Source: Procambarus clarkii (Eukaryota; Arthropoda; Malacostraca; Decapoda; Cambaridae). Taken from it: a DNA stretch of 64,000 nt. How positions within the stretch are numbered: the first letter of the stretch is position 1; each line of letters begins with the position of its first letter. A program made the translations under genes and the position numbers. The notes beneath the pieces were generated by a model, which worked only from the letters and a program-made list of their open reading frames with translations, was not told the DNA's origin and did not search any database. Location: assembly GCF_040958095.1 (NCBI RefSeq), contig NC_091195.1:21892365-21956364 (forward strand). The letters are read 5' to 3'. Shown piece by piece: positions 22,851 to 31,751 of the stretch.

Positions 22851-22957
22851 CTGCGCCTCGAACCAGTGGCGGAAATCCGTCAACAGTTGTATATACAATA
22901 CATGAATCATAACAAACCTTAATCCTTAAGCCAGTAATTTATCTATGGCGCCTCCAG

Positions 22958-23130
22958 CTTCTTGTACCGGTCGGTGAGGTGACGGCCTCACTTCTTGCAG
23001 GTCGGCGTTCAATCCCCGACCGTCCTAGTGGTTGGGCACCATTCCTTCCAACCGTCCCATCCCACATCCTTATCCTGACCCTGTGCTATATAGTGGTAAT
23101 GGCTTGGTGCTTACCCCTGATAATTGTCCT
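22958..23130 (+). mobile_element. SINE-3 (tRNA-derived)
   Basis: A tRNA-like head with GGTCGGTGAGGTGACGG and B box GGCGTTCAATCCCCG, then a body with GTTGGGCACCATTCCTTCC and 'CCCTGTGCTATATAGTGGTA', ending TAATTGTCCTTCCCTTC. It directly abuts the LINE-C fragment that follows. Confidence 0.65.
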
Positions 23131-23144
23131 TCCCTTCTCTCCTG

Positions 23145-23369
23145 GAGCGTGAAGCAACCAACCACCTTAGAAGAGCTTTAAGAGTCCCAGACTCTTACAG
23201 TAACCACCCTGAAGCCATCAACACTACCACTCTTCTGGTCCTGGAGGGTGTCCAGCAGCTGGAGACCCTCATGAATACTGTCCAGCACTATCCTTCCCTT
23301 TCACGACCCAAGATCACATTCACTCTAAACAATCAGCCGCTTATTCATGCCTCAATATTCAATTATTAA
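23145..23369 (+). mobile_element. LINE-C type 3' fragment
   Basis: Encodes EATNHLRRALRVPDSYSN, HPEAINTTTLLV and GVQQLETLMNTVQHYP, nearly the same as the end of LINE-C ORF2 at 49255-49450. Only the last 60 or so codons remain. Confidence 0.85.
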
Positions 23370-23397
23370 TGAAAAATAGGAATTTTCTCAAATATCA

Positions 23398-23480
23398 TGT
23401 TGTTGTTGTTTTAGATTAAGCTACTCAGAACGAAATGTCCATGTAGCACGGGCTATGGCGAGCCCGTAAAAGGCGCCGTT
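23398..23480 (-). mobile_element. 83-bp LINE 3'-tail insertion
   Basis: Flanked by an 8-bp direct repeat AAATATCA (23390-23397 and 23481-23488). The other arm of the palindrome preserves the empty site. On the minus strand it carries the hairpin ACGGGCTCGCCATAGCCCGT and ends in (CAA)n. It is an extreme 5' truncation of the LINE-C/E tail. Confidence 0.8.
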
Positions 23481-23660
23481 AAATATCAATTAATATTATA
23501 ATATATTAGCATATTGTGCATATATTGGCATAGGTTAAGTTAGGGTGTTTAGGTTCTGTTGGCGATTATTTGTGTTTGTAGTACGTGGGTGAAGCATTTA
23601 CAGCGTTGTGATTCGAACACCAGTCGTCAGTGAACCACTTGTTCCGGAAGTGTTCGGACG

Positions 23661-23911
23661 AAGGGGCCTCGTAGCCTGGTGGATAGCGCGCAGGACTCGT
23701 AATTCTGTGGCGCGCGTTCGATTCCCGCACGAGGCAGAAACAAATGGGCAAAGTTTCTTTCATCCTGAATGCCCCTGTTACCTAGCAGTAAATAGGTACC
23801 TGGGTGTTAGTCAGCTGTCACGGGCTGCTTCCTGGGGGTGGAGGCCTGGTCGAGGACCGGGCCGCGGGGACACTAAAAGCCCCGAAATCATCTCAAGATA
23901 ACCTCAAGATA
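23661..23911 (+). mobile_element. SINE-2 (tRNA head type 2, Thr-like)
   Basis: Same body as 5512-5755 but a different head: GCCTCGTAGCCTGGTGG with B box GCGTTCGATTCCC. The anticodon arm folds as CAGGA-CTCGTAA-TTCTG, giving CGT, so the head resembles tRNA-Thr. It sits inside the palindrome's left arm; the only flanking repeat is ACG. Confidence 0.85.
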
Positions 23912-24369
23912 ACGTCAGCAGTTGTGAGTCGTGTGTAAACCGTTTTTCATTCCTAAACAGCTGGGGGGTTTGGCGGGTGGATGGAATGGTCTTTGGCCTT
24001 TGTTTATGAGAACAGGCTGACTCACAACTGCTGACGTCCGAACACTTCCGGAACAAGTGCTTCACTGACGACTGGTGTTCGAACCACAACGCTGTAAATG
24101 CTTCACCCACGTACTACAAATACAAATAATCGCCAACAGAACCTAAACACCTAACTTAACCTATGCCTATATATGCACAATATGCTAATATATTATAATA
24201 TTAATTTATACTTGAGAAAATTCCTATTTTGAATGAAGCGCATGATAAAATTGATGAATGCGTCTGTGGGGTCGACCGCTGGATGGAATGGACTTGGTCT
24301 GAAGACTGGTTGCCTGTTCCATTCTATCCCAGGTCCTTATCCCAACGCATTGTCTCCTCATCATTTCTC

Positions 24370-24442
24370 ATTATCATTCTCGATTGATTGATGAAGATGA
24401 AGCCACCCAAGAGGTGGCACGGGCATGAATAGCCCGCAATGT
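24370..24442 (-). mobile_element. LINE-C/E 3'-tail copy
   Basis: On + it reads 'GATTGATTGATGAAGATGAA', then GCCACCCAAGAGGTGGC and ACGGGCATGAATAGCCCG, the same two hairpins as at 49139 and 52939. Confidence 0.75.
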
Positions 24443-24497
24443 TTTCTCTCATGTATGAAGTGTTTATCAGTGTTCCACACGATGGCTGGCGGTGGCG

Positions 24498-24612
<115 letters not shown>

Positions 24613-24685
24613 AGGATGATCTTATCATGCCAAGGATAACATAGCGGATTGTTTCATGAAAATGTGTTTATACATCCTGTTCATG

Positions 24686-24716
<31 letters not shown>

Positions 24717-24942
24717 TGCACACACACACGCACACACGCACGCACACACGCACACACACGCACCCAACGTTCTCAGAAAGCTAGCCCAACAAACCTCATC
24801 TTATAAACAGTAAAGTTGCATCAATATATTCCAAGAATCCTTTTTTCAGGAAAAATTAAGAAACTAAAGTTTTCATGAAGGATTTGAGTAGTGCTGAACC
24901 CATTTCTTATTAACAATCTTATGGGTACAAAGCTGTGTGCTG

Positions 24943-27900
24943 GCGTGCTGTTCTGTGGGGGATTACATGGTGCTGTACTGTGGGGGATTACATGGTGCTG
25001 TACTGTGGGGGATTACATGGTGCTGTACTGTGGGGGATTACATGGTGCTGTACTGTGGGGGATTACATGGTGCTGTACTGTGGGGGGATTACATGGTGCT
25101 GTTCTGTGGGGGATTACATGGTGCTGTACTGTGGGGGATTACATGGTGCTGTACTGAGAGGGATTACATGGTGCTATTATGTGGGGGGATTACATGGTGC
25201 TGTACTGTGAGGGATTACATGGTGCTGTACTGAGAGGGATTACATGGTGCTGTTATGTGGGGGATTACATGGTGCTCTACTGTGAGGGATTACATGGTGC
25301 TCTACTGTGAGGGATTACATGGTGCTCTACTGTGAGGGATTACATGGTGCTGTACTGTGAGGGATTACATGGTGCTGTATTGTGAGGGATTACATAGATC
25401 TGTACTGTGAGGGATTACATGGTGCTGTTGTGTGAGGGATTACATGGTGCTATTATGTGAGGGATTACATGGTGCTATTATGTGAGGGATTACATAGTGC
25501 TGTTGTGTGAGGGATTACATGGTGCTGTTCTGTGAGGGATTACATGGTGCTGTACTGTGAGGGATTACATAGTGCTGTACTATGAGGGATTACATGGTGC
25601 TGTTATGTGAGGGATTACATGGTGCTGTACTGTAAGGGATTACATGATGCTGTTATGTGAGGGATTACATGGTGCTGTTATGAGAGGGATTATATGGTGC
25701 TGATATGTGAGGGATTATATGGTGCTGATATGTGAGGGATTACATGGTGCTGTTATGAGAGGGATTATATGGTGCTGTTATGTGAGGGATTACATGGTGC
25801 TGTTATGTGAGGGATTACATGATGCTGTACTGAGAGGGATTATATGGTGTTCTACTGTGAGGGATTACATGGTGCTGTTCTGTGTGGTGTTACATGGTGC
25901 TGTACTGTGAGGGATTACATTGTGCTGTTATGTGAGGGATTACATAGTGCTGTTCTGTGAGGGATTACATGATGCTGTACTGAGAGGGATTATATGGTGC
26001 TGCACTGTGAGGGATTACATGGTGCTGTACTGTGAGGGATTATATGGTGTTCTACTGTGAGGGATTACATGGTGCTGTACTATGAGGGATTACATAGATC
26101 TGTACTGTGAGGGATTACATGCTGTTGCGTGAGGGATTACATGGTGCTGTACTGTGAGGGATTACATGGTGCTGCACTGTGAGGGATTACATGGTGCTGT
26201 AGTGTAAGGGATTACATAGGGCTGTTCTGTGAGGGATTACATAGTGCTGTACTGTGAGGGATTACATGGTGCTGTACTGTGAGGAATTACATGGTGCTGT
26301 ACTGTGAGGGATTACAGAGTGCTGTACTGTGAGGGATTACATGGTGTTGTATTGTGAGGGATTACATAGAGCTGTACTGTGAGGGATTACATAGTGCTGT
26401 TCTGTGAGGGATTACATAATGCTGTTCTTTGAGGGATTACATAGTGCTGTACTATCAGGGATTACATAGTGCTGTATTACCAGGGATTACATGGTGCTGT
26501 TATGTGAGGGATTACATGGTGCTGTACTGTGAGGGATTACATGATGCTGTACTGTGAGGAATTATATGGTGTTCTACTGTGAGGGATTACATAGTGCTGT
26601 TCTGTGAGGGATTACATAATGCTGTTCAGTGAGGGATTACATAATGCTGTCCTGTAGGGGATTACATAGTGCTGTTCTGCCAGGGATTACATAGTGCTGT
26701 TCTATGAGGGATTACATAGTGCTGTTCTATGAGGGATTACATAGTGCTTTTCTGTGAGGGATTACATAGTGCTGTTCTAAGAGGGATTACATTGTGGCTG
26801 TTCTAAGAGGGATTACATTGTGGCTGTTTTGTGATGGATTACATAGTGCTGTTACATGAGGGATTACATAGTGCTGTTCTATAAGGGATTACATAGTGCT
26901 GTTCTATGAGGGATTACATTGTGGCTGTTCTGTGAGGGATTACATAGTGCTGTTATATGAGGGATTACATTGTGGCTGTTCTATGAGGGACTACATAGTG
27001 CTGTTCTATGAGGGATTACATAGTGCTGTTCTATAAGGGATTACATAATACTGTTCTGTGAGGGATTACATAGTGCTGTTCTGTGAGGGATTACATAGTG
27101 CTGTACTGTGAGGGATTACATAGTGCCGTACTATGAGGGATTACATTGTGGCTATTCTATGAGGGATTACATAGTGCTGTTCTATGAGGGATTACATAGT
27201 GCTGTTCTATGAGGGATTACATAATGCTGTTCTGTGAGAGATTACATAGTGCTGCACTGTGAGGGATTACATAGTGTGTACTGTGACAAGACAGAACACG
27301 AAACAATGGGTATAAATTGGATAAGTTTAGATTTAGGAAAGACTTGGGTAAATACTGGTTCGGTAACAGGGTTGTTGATTTGTGGAACCAATTGCCGCGT
27401 AACGTGGTGGAGGTGGGGTCCCTCGATTGTTTCAAGCGCAGGTTGGACATGTTTATGAGTGGGATTGGGTGGTTATAGATAGGAGCTGCCTCGTATGGGC
27501 CAATAGGCCTTCTGCAGTTGCCTTGTTTTTATGTTCTTATGTACATGGTGCTGTACTGTGAGGGATTACATGGTGCTGTTATGTGAGGGATTACATGGTG
27601 CTGTTATGTGAGGGATTACATGGTGCTGTTCTATGAGGGATTACATAGTGCTGTACTGTGAGGGATTACATAGTGCTGTACTGTGAGGGATTACATAGTG
27701 CTGTACTGTGAGGGATTACATGGTGCTGTTATGTGAGGGATTACATGGTGCTGTTATGTGAGGGATTACATGGTGCTGTTATGTGAGGGATTACATGGTG
27801 CTGTTCTGTGAGGGATTACATGGTGCTGTTCTGTGAGGGATTACATGGTGCTGTTCTATGAGGGATTACATAGTGCTGTACTGTGAGGGATTACATAGTG

Positions 27901-28040
27901 CTGTTCTGTGAGGGATTACACGGTGCTGTTCTGTGAGGGATTACATAGTGCTATTCTGTTAGGGATTACATGGTGCTGTTCTGTGAAGGATTACACAGGG
28001 CTGTTCTGTGAGGGATTTCATAGTGCTGTTCTGGGAGTCT
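24943..28040. repeat. 25-bp minisatellite
   Basis: About 110 copies of GATTACATGGTGCTG plus TACTGTGGGG. The left end keeps TGTGGGG, the rest TGTGAGG. To the right more units have ATAGTGCTG and TTCTATGAGG. A LINE-F fragment interrupts it at 27287-27541. No unique spacers occur, so it is not CRISPR-like. Confidence 0.97.
27287..27541 (+). mobile_element. LINE-F 3' fragment inside the 25-bp array
   Basis: Encodes the end of LINE-F ORF2 (YKLDKFRFRKDLG-like, WFGNRVVDLWNQLPR-like, then VVEVGSLDCFKRRL) and ends TTTTTATGTTCTTATG. It is 5'-truncated to 255 bp and splits the minisatellite. Confidence 0.9.
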
Positions 28041-28385
28041 ATCCTCCTAGCCTGAGATGTGAGTCTTGCCGCTTAGCCTGAGATGTGAGTCTATCCTCCT
28101 AGCCTAAGATGTGAGTCTAGCCTCTTAGCCTGAGATGTGAGTCTAGCCTCCTATCCTGAGATGTGAGTCTTGCCTCCTATCCTGAGATGTGAGTCTATCC
28201 TCCTAGCCTGAGAAGTGAATCTATCCTTCTAGCCTGAGATGTGAGTCTATCCTCCTATCCTGAGAAGTGAATCTATCCTTCTAGCCTGAGATATGAGTCT
28301 AGCCTCCTATCCTGAGATGTGAGTCTATCCTCCTAGCCTGAGATGTGAGTCTTGCCTCCTAGCCTGAGATGTAAATCTACTGTGA
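28041..28385. repeat. 26-bp minisatellite
   Basis: About 13 copies of GAGATGTGAGTCTATCC plus TCCTAGCCT, directly abutting the 25-bp array. Confidence 0.93.
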
Positions 28386-28394
28386 GACATATAT

Positions 28395-28735
28395 ATTTAA
28401 TAGTGTAATCACCGCTGTCAACTCATGTTGTAGTTATATGTTGATATAAAAATCTAGCAACTATGTAATCTTTCATCTTACTTGACCCGAAACGCTATGC
28501 ATGCTAGTGGCTTTACAAGAATGTAAAATCAACTTTATTTCTATGTTCTCTGGTAACCCCAAAGTACCTTCTTGTATATAAATAAATCAAAATATATAAA
28601 CATGTTAGATTAAGGACCTGCTTGACACGCTATGCGTGTTAGTGACCTTTATATTAATGTAAAAATACCAATCTTATGTAATGTCATCAACCCATTGTAC
28701 CTTCATGCGAATAAAGAAAGTAATTATTATTATTA
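28395..28735 (+). mobile_element. Two LINE 3' tails in succession
   Basis: 28480-28600 has GACCCGAAACGCTATGC and TAGTGGCTTTACAAG, then CCTTCTTGTATATAAATAAA. 28610-28735 has GACCTGCTTGACACGCTATG and CAATCTTATGTAATGTC, ending (ATT)n. They are two related LINE families side by side. Confidence 0.75.
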
Positions 28736-28739
28736 TAAC

Positions 28740-29465
28740 CTCTCGCTGCACACTTAACCTGTCCTTATAATATTTTATTAAAGTTTATTTTCCTTGTATT
28801 TGTAACATTAAAAATGACTGTGAGCATTTCTAGAAGTAAATAAGATTGAATTTAGTAGATTAACTATAAAAATAAAGAATACTCATTTTATTGATTATAA
28901 ATTATTAATATAAGTAAAGTACCTAAATTTTATCAACATAAAATTTTACTTTTAGATGTTTAACCTAATAGTTTACTATGCAATTACTTTAAAAGTCTAA
29001 CCAGAATACTTAAGACGTTTGAAAATTTAAAAGGAAATTATAATTAGGTTCAAGACGTTATACTAATTATATTTTTTTAAAGTATGCTAATTTTTTCCTA
29101 TAACATTTAATTTATATATATATTAGTAATTATACGTCATATCTAAACAGTTCATAATTAAAACACAAATCAATTTATACCAGAAAGATTTACCACAAAA
29201 AAATGCATCTTCTTTAATTGTCTTACTTAAACAGTTTCAAAATTAACAATGTATTATTTATAAGTTTTAGATATAATAAAGATATAAAAAAATTAACACA
29301 GTCAACTCTTTTAAAATAGTTTGTCAAGAAATGAGTTAAAGAAAACGGTTGCTAATATGGTTTTCTTTAAGTAAGTAAATAAATAAACGGGAGGACACTT
29401 TTAAATAACTTTGTTTATATATAACAAAATTAATGTATTATTTACATAGTGTTAAACCATTTGTA
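28740..29465 (+). repeat. AT-rich dispersed repeat family, copy 1
   Basis: Starts CCTCTCGCTGCACACTTAACC. Diagnostic blocks are AACAGTTCATAATTAAAAC, 'CAATTTATACCAGAAAGATT', 'AAAGAAAACGGTTGCTAATA' and 'AACGGGAGGACACTTTTAAA'. Other copies lie at 39069-39245 (partial, +), 44871-45715 (-) and 56780-57370 (-). I see no frame conserved between copies and do not recognise the family. Confidence 0.8.
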
Positions 29466-29560
29466 TTCAGACTGAGCCTACCATCATCATAGGTGATTAT
29501 AATGCTAGGCATAGGAATATTGGTAATTCGCAGTTCAGTAATCGTAACGGCAACCATTAG
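29466..29560 (+). pseudogene. LINE-B endonuclease, 5' piece
   Basis: Encodes QTEPTIIIGDYNARHRNIG and NSQFSNRNGN. GDYNARH is the catalytic Asp/Asn block of APE endonucleases. The sequence then runs into about 70 bp of unassigned filler and the LINE-A insertion; the frame resumes at 30811. Confidence 0.75.
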
Positions 29561-29629
29561 CCGTTACCATTAGCAACCACATACTAATGTAATTAGTTGC
29601 TAATGTAAATAATGTAAGTTTTATTGCAT

Positions 29630-30810
29630 TAGCAATAAAAATGATGGAAAGTTTCTTGGCATATTCCTAGACAAGAGACTCAACTTCAGTACCCACATAC
29701 AACACATAACTAAGAAAGTCTCTAAAACAGTTGGTATACTCTCCAAAATCAGATATTATGTACCTAACTCTGCTCTCATCTCTCTATATTATGCACTAAT
29801 CTATCCCTATCTCAACTATGGTATTTGTGCATGGGGTTCAACCACTGCAAACCACCTCAAGTCCATCATCACCCAGCAAAAATCTGCTATCAGAATAATA
29901 TCAATTTCTGCTTTCAGACAACACACAGCCCTTGTTTAACTCCCTAAACATGCTAAACATAATCTCACTCCACAAATTCTCTTGTGTCAACTACATTTAC
30001 AAAACCCTGTTCTTAAATGCAAATCCTGCTCTGAAACTCTCCATGGACAGATGTAATAGGACCCATTATCACCACACCAGAAATAAATATATCTTTGATA
30101 TCCCCAGAGTCAAACTTAATCTGTGTAAACACTATGCAAATAAAGGGACCCAGTTTATGGAAGTCACTCCCTATTGAATTGAAAAGCTGTCCAACTTTTA
30201 CATCATTCAAAATCAATACTAAAAAGTACCTAATTTCATCTTCATAGTTTTTCACTTTTTGCCTTAAAATTGCACTGTATCTATTGCTACCCAATCTCCC
30301 AATCTTTATGTTCCCAATTTGAACATCTTTACCATTGTGATCATTGCTGTCTTCTTATATGTGCTGCCAATCTGTTGTATGGTGTTTATTAATCTTGTTT
30401 ATCTGTATCTATTGCTACCCAGTCTCCCAATCTTTATGTACCCAATCTGAACATCTTTACCATTGTGATCATTGCTGTCTTATATGTGCTGTCAATCTGC
30501 TGTATGGTGTCTATTAATCTTGTTTAAATTACTAATCAAGCTGTCAATGTAATCAATCAGAGCTTTAATATAACAATGTGCTTTAATATACTTACTAAGC
30601 TCTCTCATCTCATTTTTCTCTTGTAATGTATCTTTATCATTTATCAATTCTGATAGAAATTCCCTACTTAAAATTATCTGCTAGATTAAGGACCTGCCCG
30701 AAACGCTGCGCGTACTAGTGGCTTTACAAGAATGTAAATACTGTACTATCCAATGTATTCTCACAAACCCAATGTACCTTCTTGTATATATATATATAAA
30801 TAAATAAATA
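29630..30810 (+). mobile_element. LINE-A, 5'-truncated, inside LINE-B
   Basis: Begins within the RT (NKNDGKFLGIFLDKRLNFS-like) and runs to the tail at 30683-30810, ending (TA)n(AAAT)n. One frameshift lies near 29930. The 3' UTR has a tandem duplication of about 130 bp (30272-30400 and 30401-30540). AACCA at about 29553 and 30810 may be the target duplication. Confidence 0.9.
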
Positions 30811-31390
30811 AAAAACCAACTGTTGTCACTATTAGGTAGTCACGATGATGCACAGATTGTGGGTGACCTTGAACCGACGCATATCTACGGAGGTATTCTT
30901 GATCTATGTCTGGGTGTCAACGTCTCCCACACCGTGTGCGCCTCGTCAATAGTGCTAGTTATGGCGTCTGATCATCTGCCCATATTAGCCACTGTAAGCA
31001 TTGGCAGCTCTATCCTCCCCGGTGGAGTGTTCAAGCGGAAGAGGCTGGCTGTGTCCATCGATCAACGAGACAATTTTGTTGCTCATGTGTCAGGATTGGT
31101 GCAGTTCATCTGAGCCTTCATCAGTTGAAGATTTTAACAATGAGCTCACAGGTACTATCGAGCAGTTTATAGAATCACTTGATCCATCGTCCAGGCCACG
31201 TAACCCAAATTACATTGGTCATAGCACTTATGCTTATTATAATGATTCTAAATTGCATGCACTAAAACGCACTGCCAGAATAATTGGACTAGCTTGTAGA
31301 AGGACCCGCACTGCTGAAATGCTTCGGCTCTTTCAAACGGCTCTGGCTGAGGCCAGGGAACGTATGGTGGAGCTGAGGCAGACAGACATA
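30811..31390 (+). pseudogene. LINE-B endonuclease, 3' piece and linker
   Basis: Frames read LLGSHDDAQIVG, GGILDLCLGV and VMASDHLPILATV, where SDH is the terminal catalytic block of APE endonucleases, then a linker with FNNELTGTIEQFIESLDPSS and MLRLFQTALAEARERMVEL. One frame change lies near 31110. The piece is cut at 31390 by LINE-F. Confidence 0.8.
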
Positions 31391-31679
31391 AGAACATAAG
31401 AACATAAGAACAAAGGTAACTGCAGAAGGCCTATTGGCCCATACGAGGCAGCTCCTATTCTATAACCACCCAATCCCACTCATATACTTGTCCAACCCGT
31501 GCTTGAAACAATCGAGGGACCCCACCTCCACAATGTTACGCGGCAATTGGTTCCACAAATCAACAACCCCGTTACTGAACCAGTATTTACCCAAGTCTTT
31601 CCTAAATCTAAACTTATCCAATTTATATCCATTGTTTCGTGTTCTGTCCTGTGTTGATACTTTTAATACCCTATTAATA
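31391..31679 (-). mobile_element. LINE-F outer, 5'-truncated copy (first insertion)
   Basis: A 3' end of about 295 bp of the same CR1-type family, with octamer-like ATAAGAAC repeats at 31385-31412. Its last bases, TCCCCCC, lie on the far side at 35462-35468, because the long LINE-F inserted into it at TTAATA. Confidence 0.85.
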
Positions 31680-31751
31680 AGAACATAAGAAGAACATAAG
31701 AACAAAGGTAACTGCAGAAGGCCTATTGGCCCATACGAGGCAGCTCCTATT

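Larger units (their letters stand above)
23371..24235. mobile_element. Large fold-back (palindromic) element
   Basis: Left arm (23371-23660 plus 23912-23930) and right arm (24015-24235) are reverse complements over more than 200 bp with few mismatches: 'TTAGCATATTGTGCATATAT', 'TAGTACGTGGGTGAAGCATT', 'CACCAGTCGTCAGTGAA', ending GTCAGCAGTTGTGAGTC. The loop is about 85 bp. The left arm was later split by an 83-bp LINE tail and by SINE-2. No transposase is encoded, so it is a non-autonomous DNA element or a recombination palindrome. Confidence 0.85.

Noticed and set aside
21993-22910. Frames of 296 and 305 codons in the 9-bp array
   Set aside because: A 9-bp unit without stops in these frames; low-complexity MSVMSHMS and DMTDMCDM are not credible proteins.
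23398-23480. Hammerhead-type ribozyme in the hairpin tail (TGATGAAG in related copies)
   Set aside because: The conserved GAAA core and a third stem are missing; two simple hairpins explain the fold.
24943-28040. CRISPR-like regular repeats
   Set aside because: Units are contiguous with no unique spacers, and the sequence is animal nuclear DNA; these are minisatellites.
28740-29465. Nuclear copy of mitochondrial rRNA
   Set aside because: AT content is suggestive, but I could not place any conserved mitochondrial rRNA block, and four copies with a non-mitochondrial end argue for a dispersed repeat.
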